Shown here piece after piece: positions 25,691-37,824 of a DNA stretch of 40,535 nucleotides. Every line of letters begins with the position of its first letter. The stretch's first letter is position 1. The stretch covers positions 1 to 40,535 of the forward strand of contig NZ_APML01000040.1 of NCBI RefSeq assembly GCF_000359605.1, read 5' to 3'. Below the pieces are notes generated by a model that was given only the letters and a program-made list of their open reading frames with translations, ran no database searches and was not told the DNA's origin. The position numbers and the translations under genes were made by a program. Source of the DNA: Gracilibacillus halophilus YIM-C55.5. GTDB taxonomy: Bacteria; Bacillota; Bacilli; Bacillales; Amphibacillaceae.

Positions 25691-27813
25691 TAGACTTTGA
25701 TCTCTTCCATAATATAGGCCTCGATTACGTCTCCTTCTTTTATATCATTATAGTTTTTAATCGTAATACCACATTCGTAATTTTGGGCGACTTCTTTTAC
25801 ATCATCTTTGAAACGTTTTAAGGTATCAACTTCACCTTCATAAATCACCACACCATCACGAATTAATCGGATGCCGGAGTCGCGAGTGATTTTGCCTTCC
25901 ATGACATAACTACCTGCAATGGTACCGATTTTTGAAACTTTGAAAATTTCACGTACTTCCACTTGACCAATGACTTTTTCTTCATATTCAGGATCGAGCA
26001 TTCCTTTCATCGCCGCTTCTACTTCTTCAATGGCTTTATAAATGACACGATGTTGACGAATATCAACTTGTTCAGATTCTGCTGCTCGTTTCGCATTTGC
26101 ATCCGGTCGTACGTTAAAACCGAAGACAATTGCATTAGATGCAGAAGCAAGAATAATGTCAGATTCTTTAATGGCACCTACACCCGTATGAATAATATTG
26201 ACTTTCACACCTTCTACCTCAATTTTCTCTAATGATGCAGCAAGTGCTTCCACTGACCCTTGGACATCAGCTTTTACAATGACATTGATATCTTTAATTT
26301 CTCCTTGTTTGATTTGATCAAACAAATCATCAATGCTAACTCGCGCTTGGTCATTACGTCTTGCTTCAATATGCTGTTGTTGACGTTTTTCACCAACTTG
26401 ACGTGCTGTCTTCTCATCTTCAAAAACAACAAATTGATCACCTGCTGATGGGACATCGTTTAATCCTGTAATCTCAACTGGCGTAGATGGTGTGGCTTTT
26501 TTCACACGTTTTCCAATATCATTTACCATTGCACGTACACGACCGAATGTATTACCAACAACGATCGGATCACCTACTTCTAAAGTCCCGTTTTGAACAA
26601 GTAATGTTGCTACGGACCCACGACCCTTATCAAGCTGTGCTTCGATAACTGTACCATTTGCTAAACGATCAGGATTTGCGGTTAATTCTTCCATCTCAGC
26701 AACTAACGTAATCATTTCTAAGAGTTCGTCGATGCCCTCGCCTTTAATTGCGGATAAATGGACAAAGATAGTATCTCCGCCCCAGTCTTCTGGAATTAAT
26801 TCGTGTTCTGTTAATTCTTGCATGACACGATCGGGATTGGCTCCTTCGACATCCATTTTATTTACCGCTACAATAATTGGCACCTCGGCTGCTTTAGCGT
26901 GGTTAATCGCTTCTTCTGTTTGTGGCATGACACCATCATCAGCTGCGACAACTAAGATGGCAACGTCAGTTACTTGAGCACCTCTAGAACGCATACTGGT
27001 AAAAGCTGCGTGACCTGGCGTATCTAAAAAGGTGATTTTGTTGCCATTTTCTTTTACTTGATAAGCACCGATATGCTGGGTAATACCACCTGTTTCGCCT
27101 TCAGTCACTTTCGTATGGCGAATAGAATCAAGCAATGTTGTTTTACCATGATCAACGTGACCCATAATCGTAACAACAGAAGGGCGTTCGATTAATTTAG
27201 CTGGATCATCTTCTTCAATATAAGTCGATAAATCTGATTCGTCCACTTCTACCTGCTCTTCTGCTTCTACACCATATTCACTACAAATGAGCTCGATTGA
27301 AGCATCATCTAGATCTTGGTTTTTCGTAGCCATGACACCAAGAAACATCAATTTTTTTATAATTTCATTGGTTTCTTTATTTAATTTTTCTGCAAGCTCC
27401 TCGACAGTAACCGCACCAGAATACGTAATTTTACTAGGCGTTCCTTGGTTCTTACCTTTATCTTTGGTTTGCTTGTTGTTTTTACCTTGTTCTTTATGGT
27501 TATTCTGTTTGTTTCCTTTATTTTGTTGCTTCTTGTTCTTTTTATTCGACTTCTTCTTGTCGCTATTGTCATTGCTTGATTGATTTTTGTTTTGATTTTG
27601 ATTTGATTCATTCGCCTTATGATTTTGAGAAGCTTCTTCTTGCTGATTCGTTCCGTTTACTTGAAAAGACTGATCCAATGTCGCTCTCATATCATCGTCA
27701 ATCGTGGACATATGATTGGATACGGATAATCCTAATTCTTTCATTTTTGTAATCACTTCTTTACTTGACTTATTTAATTCTTTGGCATACTGATATACTC
27801 GTATTTTAGCCAT
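25690..27813 (-). CDS. infB: Translation initiation factor IF-2
   Basis: IF-2 is the GTPase that recruits initiator tRNA to the 30S subunit and promotes subunit joining. The 707-residue protein begins with an IF2_N module. A very Asn/Gln/Lys-rich linker (about 55-125) and a second IF2_N module (about 130-185) follow. The G domain has GHVDHGKT near 220, DTPGH and NKMD. Beta-barrel and C-terminal tRNA-binding domains complete it. It follows ylxQ by 4 bases. Confidence 0.97.
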   Translation of the reverse strand: MAKIRVYQYAKELNKSSKEVITKMKELGLSVSNHMSTIDDDMRATLDQSFQVNGTNQQEEASQNHKANESNQNQNKNQSSNDNSDKKKSNKKNKKQQNKGNKQNNHKEQGKNNKQTKDKGKNQGTPSKITYSGAVTVEELAEKLNKETNEIIKKLMFLGVMATKNQDLDDASIELICSEYGVEAEEQVEVDESDLSTYIEEDDPAKLIERPSVVTIMGHVDHGKTTLLDSIRHTKVTEGETGGITQHIGAYQVKENGNKITFLDTPGHAAFTSMRSRGAQVTDVAILVVAADDGVMPQTEEAINHAKAAEVPIIVAVNKMDVEGANPDRVMQELTEHELIPEDWGGDTIFVHLSAIKGEGIDELLEMITLVAEMEELTANPDRLANGTVIEAQLDKGRGSVATLLVQNGTLEVGDPIVVGNTFGRVRAMVNDIGKRVKKATPSTPVEITGLNDVPSAGDQFVVFEDEKTARQVGEKRQQQHIEARRNDQARVSIDDLFDQIKQGEIKDINVIVKADVQGSVEALAASLEKIEVEGVKVNIIHTGVGAIKESDIILASASNAIVFGFNVRPDANAKRAAESEQVDIRQHRVIYKAIEEVEAAMKGMLDPEYEEKVIGQVEVREIFKVSKIGTIAGSYVMEGKITRDSGIRLIRDGVVIYEGEVDTLKRFKDDVKEVAQNYECGITIKNYNDIKEGDVIEAYIMEEIKV

Positions 27814-27817
27814 ACAT

Positions 27818-28138
27818 TCACCCCCGAATATTGTTATCCAGTAACGATATCAATTTATCTCTAAATCCTTCATCATCAATTGAGATCGCCACTCGACCTT
27901 GTTTGCCTACAGCGTGAGACAATGTGTTTCTGTCTTCGATCACTCGATACGGAATATGATAAGAAACGCTTTTATCAATTAGTTTTTTCCTCGTTTGTTT
28001 TCCAATATCTTCAGCAATTAAAATGAGTTTGGATCGATTCGCTTGAATTTGTTTCACAATCTGTTCTTCCCCAAAAGTGCATTTTCCAGCTCGATTGGCG
28101 ATGCCGATAAGTTGTAAATGCCGCTGTTCATTACCCAC
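27818..28138 (-). CDS. ylxQ: L7Ae-family RNA-binding protein YlxQ
   Basis: The 106-residue product has the L7Ae/L30e fold pattern: [27 protein letters not shown] and an ending with [12 protein letters not shown]. Such proteins bind kink-turn RNA. The target of YlxQ is not settled. It overlaps rnpM by 8 bases, indicating coupled translation. Confidence 0.92.
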   Translation of the reverse strand: MGNEQRHLQLIGIANRAGKCTFGEEQIVKQIQANRSKLILIAEDIGKQTRKKLIDKSVSYHIPYRVIEDRNTLSHAVGKQGRVAISIDDEGFRDKLISLLDNNIRG

Positions 28139-28412
28139 TTTGATCCCCTTCTATCTCATACCTTAATTCTTGATAAATTTCTGTAGGTATCGATGCGTTC
28201 AAATGTTTTTCTAATTCCTTCGATTGCTCTGCTTGATCGACTACAGAAAGATCTTTTGACACATACGCGCCTCTTCCATTCTTTTTGCCAGTCGTATCAA
28301 CAAAAACGTCCCCTTCTTTATTACGCACCACTCGAATTAATGACTTTTTCGGAAACATTTCTTGTGTAATGACACATTTACGCATTGGCACCTTTTTTTT
28401 CTTATTAGGCAT
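28131..28412 (-). CDS. rnpM: YlxR-family RNase P modulator RnpM
   Basis: The 93-residue protein starts MPNKKKKVPMRKCVI and carries the YlxR motifs RKCVITQE, LIRVVR and GRGAYV. B. subtilis YlxR was recently described as RnpM, which binds the RNase P RNA and modulates its activity. The ATG has AAGGAGGAG 6-7 nt upstream. A longer reading would run into nusA and is rejected. Confidence 0.93.
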   Translation of the reverse strand: MPNKKKKVPMRKCVITQEMFPKKSLIRVVRNKEGDVFVDTTGKKNGRGAYVSKDLSVVDQAEQSKELEKHLNASIPTEIYQELRYEIEGDQSG

Positions 28413-28425
28413 TAGATTCTCCTCC

Positions 28426-29580
28426 TTACTTAAACAGATCTTCATCCATGTCTTCGTAAGAATCTTCATAGTCTAAAGAATCATCATCATCTAATGCTTC
28501 AGTTTCATCATCTTGTTCTACTGCATTTTCTGATAAAATGCCTTCTTCTCTAGCTTCTGACTCACTCTTGATATCGATTTTCCAATTCGTAAGCTTGGCT
28601 GCTAATCGCGCATTTTGCCCGCGCTTTCCAATGGCTAGCGATAATTGATAATCTGGCACAACGACTGTTGTAGCTTGATCTTCTTCATCAACTAATACTT
28701 CGACTACTTTTGATGGACTTAACGCATGAGAAACGAAAACAACGGGATCTTCCGACCATTCGACAATGTCAATTTTTTCACCTTTTAATTCATCAACGAT
28801 CGTCTGTACACGTTGTCCTCTCTGACCAACGCAAGAACCTACTGGATCAATCTCAGGATCCGGTGCATAAACAGAAATTTTTGATCGATCTCCAGCTTCT
28901 CGAGCGACAGATTTCACTTCGACAGTACCATCATATATTTCAGGTACTTCCATTTCAAATAACCGTTTTAATAGCCCTGGATGACTTCTAGACACAAAGA
29001 TATTCGGCCCTTTGTTTGTATCTTCTACTTTTGTAACAAACACTTTAATTCTATCATGTACACGATACGTTTCAGTTGGCATACATTCATTAAGCGGCAA
29101 CTTTGCTTCAACTTTCCCTAAATGTACATAAATAAATCGATTATCCATGCGCTGAATAGTTCCATTCATAATATCTTCTTCACGGTCAATAAATTCATCA
29201 TAAATAATGCCTCTTTCAGCCTCACGAACACGCTGGGTCACTACTTGTTTGGCAGCCTGGGCAGCAATCCGCCCAAAATCTTTTGGTGTGACTTCAATTT
29301 CGACGACATCCCCAACATCATAAATCGGATTGACTTGTTGGGCTTCATCAACGGATATTTCTTGTTGTTCATCTTCCACTTCATCTACTACGTTCTTTTG
29401 GGCTAATACGCGCATAGATCCTTCTTCTTCATTTAAGTCAACTCGAACGTTTGTGGCAGATTTAAAATTTTTCTTATACGCTGAGATTAATGCCGCTTCA
29501 AGTGCATCCATTAATATGTCCTTATCGATCCCTTTTTCATTTTCCAAATAGTTCATTGCTTCGAATAACTCAGTATTCAC
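28426..29580 (-). CDS. nusA: Transcription elongation/termination factor NusA
   Basis: NusA binds RNA polymerase and modulates pausing, intrinsic termination and antitermination. The 384-residue protein has an N-terminal polymerase-binding domain (1-125) and an S1 domain (about 135-200, GTIQRMDNRFIYVHLG). Two KH domains follow (about 205-345, GSCVGQRGQRVQ and AIGKRGQNARLA), then an acidic tail rich in Asp/Glu. The start is GTG (MNTELFEAM) with GGGGG 7 nt upstream. A longer in-frame reading would enter rimP and is not conserved. Confidence 0.97.
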   Translation of the reverse strand: MNTELFEAMNYLENEKGIDKDILMDALEAALISAYKKNFKSATNVRVDLNEEEGSMRVLAQKNVVDEVEDEQQEISVDEAQQVNPIYDVGDVVEIEVTPKDFGRIAAQAAKQVVTQRVREAERGIIYDEFIDREEDIMNGTIQRMDNRFIYVHLGKVEAKLPLNECMPTETYRVHDRIKVFVTKVEDTNKGPNIFVSRSHPGLLKRLFEMEVPEIYDGTVEVKSVAREAGDRSKISVYAPDPEIDPVGSCVGQRGQRVQTIVDELKGEKIDIVEWSEDPVVFVSHALSPSKVVEVLVDEEDQATTVVVPDYQLSLAIGKRGQNARLAAKLTNWKIDIKSESEAREEGILSENAVEQDDETEALDDDDSLDYEDSYEDMDEDLFK

Positions 29581-29596
29581 CTTTTTTCCCCCTTTA

Positions 29597-30067
29597 TCAA
29601 ATATCAACGGCCAAATGGGCTTTGGCAATTTTCTGAAATGGTATCTCCACTTGGTGTTGCCTTGTCTTGATACGATAAGTGATTGTGACAGTATCATTTT
29701 GAAAATTTGTTAATTCGCCAGTATATTCTTTCTCACCGTCAATTGGTTCATAGAGCTTCACGAAAATATTTTTTCCAATATGTTCTTGATAGTCCTTTCT
29801 CTTCTTTAACGGACGTTCTACACCTGGTGAAGATACTTCAAGAAAATAAGCATTGCTCACTGGATCTACTTCATCTAGTTTCTCACTTAACTTCTCAGAA
29901 ACTTGGCCGCATTCTTCAATATCCACGCCACCTTCTTTATCAATGTAAATTCTGAGAAACCAATTAGGTCCTTCTTTTTCATACGTAATATCAACAAGTT
30001 CCAAATTCATTTCATCTAGAATCGGAGTGACTAGTTCTTCCGTTTGTTTCACTATTTTTTGAGCCAT
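29597..30067 (-). CDS. rimP: Ribosome maturation factor RimP
   Basis: RimP (YlxS) acts in 30S maturation. The 156-residue protein starts [13 protein letters not shown] and has the family pattern [23 protein letters not shown], then [19 protein letters not shown] is 6 nt before the ATG; a GTG two codons upstream overlaps the same site. It is the first gene of the rimP-nusA-rnpM-ylxQ-infB-ylxP-rbfA operon. Confidence 0.95.
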   Translation of the reverse strand: MAQKIVKQTEELVTPILDEMNLELVDITYEKEGPNWFLRIYIDKEGGVDIEECGQVSEKLSEKLDEVDPVSNAYFLEVSSPGVERPLKKRKDYQEHIGKNIFVKLYEPIDGEKEYTGELTNFQNDTVTITYRIKTRQHQVEIPFQKIAKAHLAVDI

Positions 30068-30168
30068 AGGCACCCTCCTTTAGTCACGTCTTCTTTTATG
30101 TAGGATTTCATATTTATCATGGTAAAATGTCTGTAGCGCACATATGTCAGTGATGCGTTGAATGATAA

Positions 30169-30197
30169 ATCCCTTGCCATCAAAGCCGGCAAGGGAT
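30169..30197 (-). other. Hairpin between polC and rimP
   Basis: ATCCCTTGCC and GGCAAGGGAT form a perfect 10-bp stem with a 9-nt loop, followed by TTTATC on the minus strand. It may be a weak second terminator of polC. Its core matches the hairpins at 12349-12369 and 34695-34726. Confidence 0.7.
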
Positions 30198-30222
30198 AAC
30201 ATTCATCCAATCGCACTATGAA

Positions 30223-30250
30223 GAAAGAGTGGGGGCGTCCCCACTCTTTC
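30223..30250 (-). terminator. Terminator after polC
   Basis: GAAAGAGTGGGG and CCCCACTCTTTC form a perfect 12-bp stem with a 4-nt loop. The tail is only TTC, but the stem is the strongest in the region. Confidence 0.75.
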
Positions 30251-30325
30251 TCCTTTCTAAGATAAAGTCTGATTTAACTATAGCACGAAACCATTCACAT
30301 TGCAAACGAAAAGGTGACTCATCCA

Positions 30326-33300
30326 TTAAAACAGAGAGAGTTGGTTCTTTTCTGCCATACCATCTAAGCAACCATGTTGATCAAGATACTCTAATACCGT
30401 TTTCGAAATTCGACTCCGTTCACGTAAATCTTCTTTCGATAAAAATTCACCATCTTCTCTTGCTTGAACGATATTAATCGCAGCGTTTGTTCCTAGACCA
30501 TCGACAGCATTAAACGGTGGTATTAACGCATGCCCATCAACAATAAACTCAGAAGCCGTTGAGCGATATAAGTCAACTTTCGAAAATGTATATCCTCTCT
30601 CATTCATCTCGAGCGCCAATTCCAATACAGTTAACAAACTCTTTTCTTTTGGCGAAGCATCTAAGCCCTTGTCTTGAATATCTTTTATTCGGTTACGTAT
30701 CGCTTCTGCCCCTTTTACCATCGTCTCTAGCTCAAAATCACTCGCACGCACTGTGAAGTAAGCAGCATAAAAATACAATGGATAATGAACTTTAAAATAA
30801 GCGATTCGAATCGCCATTAATACATACGCTGCCGCGTGTGCTTTCGGGAACATATATTGGATTTTCTTACAAGATTCGATATACCAATCAGGAACATCGT
30901 GCTTTTTCATTTCTTCAATCCATTCATCCTTCAAGCCCTTACCTTTACGGACAAACTCCATGATTTGAAAGGCCATCGATGCTTCAATTCCTTTATGCAT
31001 TAAATAAACCATAATGTCATCACGGCAACCTATGACATCAGGTAGATCACAAATTCCTTGACTGATTAGTTCTTGAGCATTGCCAACCCATACATCAGCA
31101 CCGTGACTTAATCCTGAAATCAGCACTAATTCCGCAAATGTTTTCGGATTGGTTTCTTCAAGCATTTGGCGAACAAATCGTGTACCGAATTCTGGAACAC
31201 CTAACGTACCTGTCTTACACATAATTTGTTCAGGCGTAACCCCTAATACTTCAGGACCAGAAAATATTTTCATTACTTCTTCATCATCTGTCGGAATTGT
31301 GGTTGGATCAATGCCACTTAAATCTTGCAACATTCGAATCATGGTTGGATCATCATGACCTAAAATATCAAGTTTTAATAAGTTGTCGTGAATGGAATGG
31401 AAATCAAAATGTGTCGTCCGCCATTCAGAATTTCGGTCATCCGCTGGGTACTGAATCGGCGTGAAATCGAATATTTCCATATCATCTGGCACGACGATAA
31501 TACCGCCTGGGTGTTGTCCGGTTGTTCGTTTTGCTCCCGTACACCCTTGTACGAGACGATCCACTTCAGCATTCTTTAATTGTAACTCATGATCACTAGC
31601 ATAGCCTTTAACGAATCCATAAGCTGTTTTATCCGCTACTGTACCGATTGTTCCCGCTCGATAGACATTATCTTCTCCAAATAATACTTTCGTATAATTG
31701 TGTGCTCTTGGCTGATATTCACCAGAAAAATTCAAGTCGATATCAGGTACTTTATCACCTTTAAAACCTAAAAACGTTTCAAATGGAATATCTTGTCCAT
31801 CTTTATTTAATTCTGCACCGCATTTTGGACATTTCTTGTCTGATAAATCAAATCCACTACCTACAGATCCGTCGTTATAAAATTCACTATACTTACAAGA
31901 TGGGCATACATAATGTGGTGGTAATGGATTCACTTCGGTAATTTCAGTAAATGTCGCGATTAATGATGAACCAACTGATCCGCGAGAACCAACAAGATAC
32001 CCATCATCGAGAGATTTTTTTACCAGTTTTTGAGATATTAAATAAATAACTGCAAAGCCGTGTCCAATAATACTTTCGAGTTCATTTTCCATTCGTTGCT
32101 GAATTAATTCTGGTATCGGATCTCCATAAATCGATGTGGCATAAGAATAACTAAGATTGCGTATTTCCTCGTCTGCGCCTTCAATATTTGGCGTGTATAA
32201 ATCTTCTTTTACTGGTTTCACTTCACCAATTTGATCTTTAAGAGCATGTGGATTGGATACCACAATCTCTTTTGCCTTCTCTTCACCAAGAAATTGAAAT
32301 GCATCGATCATTTCATCCGTTGTACGAAAATACGTATTCGGCAGTGTCTGGCGATTTAATGGATTTCCGCTTTGTGAAGCGATCAAAACTTGTCGATACA
32401 ATTGATCACTTTGTTCCAATTGATGAACATTTCCTGTTGCTACACATAACTTACCCATTTTATCAGCAAGCTCTACGATATTTCGTATAATATCAATCAC
32501 TTGCGCTTCATTCTGGATAAGTTCTTTATCCAGTAAATGAACGTAATTGCTAGGTGGTTGCACTTCGATATAGTCATAAAATTGAGCGACCTTCTCAGCC
32601 TCTTCCTTTGATTTCTGCATCATTGCAGTAAATACTTCACCTTGATCGCAAGCTGTACCGACTAGAATACCCGTTCGATAACTTTGCAATTTCGAACGCG
32701 GAATCCGTGGGACACGATAAAAATAATCAATGTGAGACAAGGAAATGAGTTTATAAATATTTTTCAGCCCTTCTTGATTAGTGGCTAATAACGTAGCATG
32801 AAACGGTCGTGATCGCTGATATGCATTACCTTCCCCCATATGTTGGTTAAATTGATTGTGATTCGTGATTCCTTGTTCAACGGAACGCTTCACTAGTTTC
32901 CAAAGTAAATAACCAGTAGCTTCAGCATCATAAATTGCTCGGTGATGCTGGGTTAATTCAATATCTAGCTTTTTACACAATGTATTCAATCGATGATTCT
33001 TTAACTCAGGAAATAAGAATCTTGCCAATTCCAATGTATCAATGACTGGATTGGTAGCTTCAGGTAAACCGATATGCTTAAATCCTGTATTTATAAATCC
33101 CATATCAAATTCCGCATTGTGGGCCACTAATACAGCATCTTGCATCCACTCATGGAACTCACTTAAGACTTGATCCACTTCTGGCGCATTTTGCACCATG
33201 TCATCAGTAATGCCTGTTAAATCAGTGGTCGTTTGAGATAATGGGTGATGCGGGTTGGCAAACGACTCATATCGATCAACGATTTCACCATTTTTCACTT

Positions 33301-34621
33301 TAACTGCAGCTAATTCAATGATCGTATCGTAAATAGCGGATAAGCCTGTTGTCTCAACGTCAAAGACAACGTACGTATCTTCAAGTAATTCACGATCAGT
33401 TTCGTTATATGCAATCGGAACACCATCATCAACAACATTCGCTTCTACACCATATATCACTTTTACACCATGCTTCTCACCAGCTGCATGGGCTTCAGGA
33501 TATGCTTGTGCGACAGCGTGATCAGTAATTGCGATGGCCTCATGCCCCCACTTGCTCGCTTGTTTAATCAATTGTGAGGCTGAGACAACTGCATCCATTT
33601 GGCTCATTAAAGTATGAGCGTGTAATTCGACACGTTTTTCACCATCTTTTCCTTTATCATTACGCATTTTAGGGGAAACTTCTTGTATATCTCTTGCCAT
33701 CATCGTCAGTTCGTTCGTATAGTTATCAGTTTGCACGGTACCCTTAGCTTTTAGCCACATTCCTTCTTGAAATTGTTGAAATTTCTCAACATCTTGATCA
33801 CCTTTTGAAAACATCTTAATCTGAAATGAATCGGTATAATCCGTTACCTTTAGCATTAATAAATGTCGACCAGAACGTAACTCTCTCACTTCAGCTTCAA
33901 ACAAGTACCCTTGGAAAACGACATTTCGCTCTTCTTCGGTAATTTCTTGCATCTGTATGGCTTCATCTTTTATCGGATAACCGAGCGTAACTGGACCGGT
34001 AGGGCCTGATGATTCTTCTTGTTTTTGCTTTTCACGCTTCTCTTGTTGTTTAAATGCCTCTTCTACTCGTTTTTTATCTTCTAAGGCTTTTTCTTCTTGA
34101 AATTTATCAATTTGTTCTTGCTGCTTTTGCACTTCAAATTTGATTTGTTTCTTCGGTAATCCTGTTTGATGACAAAATGCTAAAAACTGTTGTTGTACAT
34201 CTTGTTGAAATGACTGTTTTTCAATTTCATTACCAACAGTTAACATAATATATTTATCGTCTATTAAAGGTTTTTTCTGTTCTAATGCTCGATACTTAGG
34301 CGATGTTTGACTTAATTCAGAAATAAAAATGCGCCAATATTGAAACCATTCTTCTTCAGACAATGTCGGGGTTTGAGATGTTATTGTCCAGTTCACTTTT
34401 GCAATAGATGAAAAAGCTTCTGTTAATTTCATTACGAACGCTTGATACACATCCGCAGGCAATACAGATTCCGTGTGAAAATGAAATTGCCATAGCGCGT
34501 CAGCTTTAAATACTTCCAATTTCTCAATCGTTGCATTTTGGAAATACTTATTTTTCATATCATCTGGTAAACCAATTTGCTTCATTAAAATCTGCAATTT
34601 TTCGGAATTGGAAATACCCAT
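30326..34621 (-). CDS. polC: DNA polymerase III alpha subunit, PolC type
   Basis: PolC is the replicative polymerase of low-GC Gram-positives and carries its own proofreading exonuclease. The 1431-residue protein has an OB domain (about 225-310) and a PHP domain beginning [15 protein letters not shown], split by the 3'-5' exonuclease (DVETTGL near 420). The PolC zinc site is CPSCKY...CPKCGAEL near 925-955. The palm motif is [11 protein letters not shown], followed by SRGSVGSS-type fingers elements and the C-terminal duplex-binding part. The ATG has AAGGAGATCGAAA upstream. Its length agrees with the B. subtilis protein. Confidence 0.98.
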   Translation of the reverse strand: MGISNSEKLQILMKQIGLPDDMKNKYFQNATIEKLEVFKADALWQFHFHTESVLPADVYQAFVMKLTEAFSSIAKVNWTITSQTPTLSEEEWFQYWRIFISELSQTSPKYRALEQKKPLIDDKYIMLTVGNEIEKQSFQQDVQQQFLAFCHQTGLPKKQIKFEVQKQQEQIDKFQEEKALEDKKRVEEAFKQQEKREKQKQEESSGPTGPVTLGYPIKDEAIQMQEITEEERNVVFQGYLFEAEVRELRSGRHLLMLKVTDYTDSFQIKMFSKGDQDVEKFQQFQEGMWLKAKGTVQTDNYTNELTMMARDIQEVSPKMRNDKGKDGEKRVELHAHTLMSQMDAVVSASQLIKQASKWGHEAIAITDHAVAQAYPEAHAAGEKHGVKVIYGVEANVVDDGVPIAYNETDRELLEDTYVVFDVETTGLSAIYDTIIELAAVKVKNGEIVDRYESFANPHHPLSQTTTDLTGITDDMVQNAPEVDQVLSEFHEWMQDAVLVAHNAEFDMGFINTGFKHIGLPEATNPVIDTLELARFLFPELKNHRLNTLCKKLDIELTQHHRAIYDAEATGYLLWKLVKRSVEQGITNHNQFNQHMGEGNAYQRSRPFHATLLATNQEGLKNIYKLISLSHIDYFYRVPRIPRSKLQSYRTGILVGTACDQGEVFTAMMQKSKEEAEKVAQFYDYIEVQPPSNYVHLLDKELIQNEAQVIDIIRNIVELADKMGKLCVATGNVHQLEQSDQLYRQVLIASQSGNPLNRQTLPNTYFRTTDEMIDAFQFLGEEKAKEIVVSNPHALKDQIGEVKPVKEDLYTPNIEGADEEIRNLSYSYATSIYGDPIPELIQQRMENELESIIGHGFAVIYLISQKLVKKSLDDGYLVGSRGSVGSSLIATFTEITEVNPLPPHYVCPSCKYSEFYNDGSVGSGFDLSDKKCPKCGAELNKDGQDIPFETFLGFKGDKVPDIDLNFSGEYQPRAHNYTKVLFGEDNVYRAGTIGTVADKTAYGFVKGYASDHELQLKNAEVDRLVQGCTGAKRTTGQHPGGIIVVPDDMEIFDFTPIQYPADDRNSEWRTTHFDFHSIHDNLLKLDILGHDDPTMIRMLQDLSGIDPTTIPTDDEEVMKIFSGPEVLGVTPEQIMCKTGTLGVPEFGTRFVRQMLEETNPKTFAELVLISGLSHGADVWVGNAQELISQGICDLPDVIGCRDDIMVYLMHKGIEASMAFQIMEFVRKGKGLKDEWIEEMKKHDVPDWYIESCKKIQYMFPKAHAAAYVLMAIRIAYFKVHYPLYFYAAYFTVRASDFELETMVKGAEAIRNRIKDIQDKGLDASPKEKSLLTVLELALEMNERGYTFSKVDLYRSTASEFIVDGHALIPPFNAVDGLGTNAAINIVQAREDGEFLSKEDLRERSRISKTVLEYLDQHGCLDGMAEKNQLSLF

Positions 34622-34694
34622 TTTCGATCTCCTTTATTTTACGTTTACTCTATTACTTGTCAGTGATTCGTGAAAAGAACCCATTATGCAGGAA

Positions 34695-34726
34695 ACATCC
34701 CTTGTCATTCGATCGACAAGGGATGT
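34695..34726 (-). terminator. Hairpin after proS, probable terminator
   Basis: ACATCCCTTGTC and GACAAGGGATGT form a perfect 12-bp stem with an 8-nt loop. Only TTCC follows, so termination would be inefficient. It shares a stem core with two other intergenic hairpins in the window. Confidence 0.6.
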
Positions 34727-34789
34727 GTTTCGCTAACAGATTTATGAAAAAACGAAACATCAAATCGTGGAATCATAAGGGCTATGTTC

Positions 34790-36496
34790 TTAATGACTCG
34801 ATTCCAATAACGCTGTTAGTTTTTCGTCTAATTCCGATATATGGATATCAAATTGTTCACCAGTAGCTCTTACTTTACATTCAACGTAGCCTTCTTGTGC
34901 TCTTTTGCCTACCGTTAATCGTACGGGCAAGCCAATTAAGTCACTATCTGCAAATTTCACACCAGGTCTCTCTTTACGATCATCATATAAAACAGAAAAG
35001 CGCTTCTGCTGAAGTTGTTGATAAAGGGATTCTGATAGTTCAAATTGGTCTTGATGTTTAGGATTCATTGTCAGTAAATGAAGGTCATATGGCGCAATAG
35101 CTTTCGGCCAAACGATCCCGTCCTCATCATGAAATTGCTCAACAATAGCAGCTAGCGTTCTTGATACACCAATTCCGTAACAACCCATCGTCATGGTTTC
35201 TTGTTTACCTTGTTCATTTAAAAATCCTGCCCCGATTTTATCTGCATAGATGTTACCTAATTTGAATACATGACCCACTTCAATACCTCTAGCAAATTGG
35301 ATCGTCCCTTGTCCATCTGGAGATGGGTCACCTTCTTGTATAAAACGCAAATCATAATAGGCATTGACTTTGAAGTCACGATCTGGACAGACATTGATAA
35401 AATGCTTATCATCTTGATTCGCTCCACAATACCCATTCATAATTGATCGAACTGCATGATCTGCGATGACATCGATTTGATCGATATGTACAGGACCGAC
35501 TGAACCGGCATTCGCTCCGAGTACTTCATTTATTTCAGCTTCTGTTGCCATTTCTACATTCGTCGCTTGATATGCATTTTTTAATTTTACTTCATTTATA
35601 TCATGATCTCCTCTACTCAATACAAGGACAAATTCTTCATCAACCTTAAAGAGCAACGATTTCATTCCGTTTGCTAATGGTTGATCCAAATATTGTGCTA
35701 CATCATGCATCGTATAACGTCCAGGGGTGTCTATAAGCTCTAACGGTTTCGCTTCTTCATTTGGTTGTAAATACTCATTGTTTACCGGTGCCATTTCAAT
35801 ATTAGCTGCAAAAGAAGAATGATCAGAATAAGCAATCGTATCTTCACCAATTTCTGAAAGAACCATAAATTCATGGGTATCCTTTCCACCCATGGCACCT
35901 GAGTCGGCAATAACTGCACGAAAGTCTAAACCACAGCGACGAAAAATATTTGAATAAGCGCGGAACATTTTATCATACATGTCATCAAGAGATTCTGTTG
36001 ATTGATGAAACGAATATGCATCCTTCATCGTAAATTCTCTACCTCTTAATAAACCAAATCGCGGGCGTTTTTCGTCACGGAATTTAGATTGGATTTGATA
36101 AACCGTAAGTGGTAGCCGCTTATAACTTTTCACTTCATCACCAATTAATTTTGTAATTACTTCTTCATGAGTGGCGCCTAATGCGAATTGGCGTTCATGC
36201 CGATCATTTACTCGCATTAATTCTGCACCAAAGTTATACCAACGCCCAGATTGTTTCCACAAATCTGCAGGTTGTAATGCAGGCATTAGCATTTCAACAG
36301 CACCCACACGGTCCATTTCTTCTCTAATAATTTCTTCTACATGTTTAAGCACTCGATTGCCAAGTGGTAGAAAGCTATAAACACCAGCAGCCGTTTGCCG
36401 AATATAACCAGCACGGACTAAAAGTTTATGACTAGCAATTTCAGCATCAGCCGGTACTTCTTTTAACGTTGGAATTAAAGTTTGACTATGTCTCAT
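34790..36496 (-). CDS. proS: Prolyl-tRNA synthetase, bacterial type with editing domain
   Basis: ProS charges tRNA-Pro. The 568-residue class II synthetase has motif 2 in [17 protein letters not shown] near 140-156 and motif 3 in [17 protein letters not shown]. Between them is the inserted editing domain (about 225-400) that clears mischarged Ala-tRNA-Pro. The ATG ([10 protein letters not shown]) has GAGGTGA 8 nt upstream; a GTG four codons earlier lies in that site. No T-box is visible in the 34-base spacer to rasP. Confidence 0.96.
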   Translation of the reverse strand: MRHSQTLIPTLKEVPADAEIASHKLLVRAGYIRQTAAGVYSFLPLGNRVLKHVEEIIREEMDRVGAVEMLMPALQPADLWKQSGRWYNFGAELMRVNDRHERQFALGATHEEVITKLIGDEVKSYKRLPLTVYQIQSKFRDEKRPRFGLLRGREFTMKDAYSFHQSTESLDDMYDKMFRAYSNIFRRCGLDFRAVIADSGAMGGKDTHEFMVLSEIGEDTIAYSDHSSFAANIEMAPVNNEYLQPNEEAKPLELIDTPGRYTMHDVAQYLDQPLANGMKSLLFKVDEEFVLVLSRGDHDINEVKLKNAYQATNVEMATEAEINEVLGANAGSVGPVHIDQIDVIADHAVRSIMNGYCGANQDDKHFINVCPDRDFKVNAYYDLRFIQEGDPSPDGQGTIQFARGIEVGHVFKLGNIYADKIGAGFLNEQGKQETMTMGCYGIGVSRTLAAIVEQFHDEDGIVWPKAIAPYDLHLLTMNPKHQDQFELSESLYQQLQQKRFSVLYDDRKERPGVKFADSDLIGLPVRLTVGKRAQEGYVECKVRATGEQFDIHISELDEKLTALLESSH

Positions 36497-36530
36497 TATG
36501 CATTTCACCTCAATTTTTCAGTTTCTTTTC

Positions 36531-37790
36531 TTATAGGAACAATCGTTGAATATCATTCCATGTGACGACAATCATTAACAATAACAATAATGCAAATCCA
36601 ATTAGATGAACAACGCCTTCTTTTTGAGGATCGATTGGTTTTCTTCTAATCCCTTCAAGTCCGACAAATAATAGTCGTCCACCATCTAATGCTGGAAGCG
36701 GTAAGAGATTCATAATCCCTAAGTTTACGCTTAAAATAGCTGTCCAATAAATAAAGTTTATCATGCCAGTTTGAACAACTTGATCCGTCGCATCATAAAT
36801 ACCAACGGGGCCAGCTAACGCATCAATAGAAAACTGTCCAGTAACAAGCTTCCCTAAAGTTTGCAAAATTAACGTCGACATCTCATATGTCTCATTTACA
36901 CTATAAGGAATACTGCGCAACAGCGACTTCTCCATTACCGGAGTCACACCTACCTGACCAATATTTTCTTGTTCAGGTACTTCTACTTCTCTTGGTGTAA
37001 CTTGAACGACAATTTCCTCTTGATCACGTTGAACAAGCATTTCTAACGTTTCATTGGGATGCTCTTGGATCATCGACTGAAATTCATCCCACTTATCAAC
37101 TGGTTGGTCATCGATTGCAGTAATTCGATCACCCGATTGGAAACCCGCTTCTTCTGCCGGACTATCTTCGGCAACTGTACCAAGTTCAATATGATCAACA
37201 GGAATCCCCTGTATCATTCCAACAATGATAAAAAGGATAAAAGCTAAAATAAAGTTCATTAATGGCCCTGCAAACACTTGCATGGCGCGTTGCCCAACAG
37301 ATTTCGCTGCAAATTGACGATGATAAGGGGCAATTTGCGTTTCTCTCTCATCCATGACAAAATCTGCTTTTTCAGAGACATGAAACAGTTGTTTTTGTTC
37401 TTCATCGATTTCATAGCCTTCTATTGTTAATGCATGATCTAAGTCGATACGTTCGACTTCCATCACCATCGCATCTGGATGTTTGGATTTATGGTTGACA
37501 ATAATTTTATTCACTTTACCATCTTCATTAAAAGTAATTCCAATATGCTGCCCTGGTTTAATGTCAATAATTTCAGGATCTTCCCCAGCGACGCGAACAT
37601 AACCACCCATTGGTAATAATCGAATCGTATATAACGTTTCATTCCACTTAAATGAAAAGATTTTGGGACCAAAGCCGATGGCAAACTCTCGAACTAACAT
37701 TCCGGCTCGTTTTGCAAATATATAATGGCCGAACTCATGCACAAACACTAAAAGGCCAAACATCAATATAAACGCAATAATTGTCTCCAA
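36531..37790 (-). CDS. rasP: Site-2 intramembrane metalloprotease RasP (RseP family)
   Basis: RasP cleaves membrane anti-sigma factors such as RsiW and remnant signal peptides. The 419-residue protein has the zinc motif HEFGH at 18-22 in the first membrane helix and a PDZ domain (about 200-280). The third zinc ligand is in LPLPALDGGRL near 350, and there are four hydrophobic segments. It lies 34 bases after dxr and is probably in the uppS-cdsA-dxr-rasP operon. Confidence 0.96.
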   Translation of the reverse strand: METIIAFILMFGLLVFVHEFGHYIFAKRAGMLVREFAIGFGPKIFSFKWNETLYTIRLLPMGGYVRVAGEDPEIIDIKPGQHIGITFNEDGKVNKIIVNHKSKHPDAMVMEVERIDLDHALTIEGYEIDEEQKQLFHVSEKADFVMDERETQIAPYHRQFAAKSVGQRAMQVFAGPLMNFILAFILFIIVGMIQGIPVDHIELGTVAEDSPAEEAGFQSGDRITAIDDQPVDKWDEFQSMIQEHPNETLEMLVQRDQEEIVVQVTPREVEVPEQENIGQVGVTPVMEKSLLRSIPYSVNETYEMSTLILQTLGKLVTGQFSIDALAGPVGIYDATDQVVQTGMINFIYWTAILSVNLGIMNLLPLPALDGGRLLFVGLEGIRRKPIDPQKEGVVHLIGFALLLLLMIVVTWNDIQRLFL

Positions 37791-37824
37791 AAAAACACAC
37801 TCCTTTTTTCGTCAATGGAAGCGA

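Noticed and set aside
30326-34621. Plus-strand frames opposite polC, pnp, infB and other genes
   Set aside because: They are antisense shadows of conserved genes, with no start signals or family resemblance.
34635-34662. CTGACA-N16-TAAAAT as a polC promoter
   Set aside because: The implied start site would fall within the AAGGAG ribosome-binding site, leaving no usable leader.
36497-36530. T-box riboswitch upstream of proS
   Set aside because: The spacer is only 34 bases, too short for a T-box leader.
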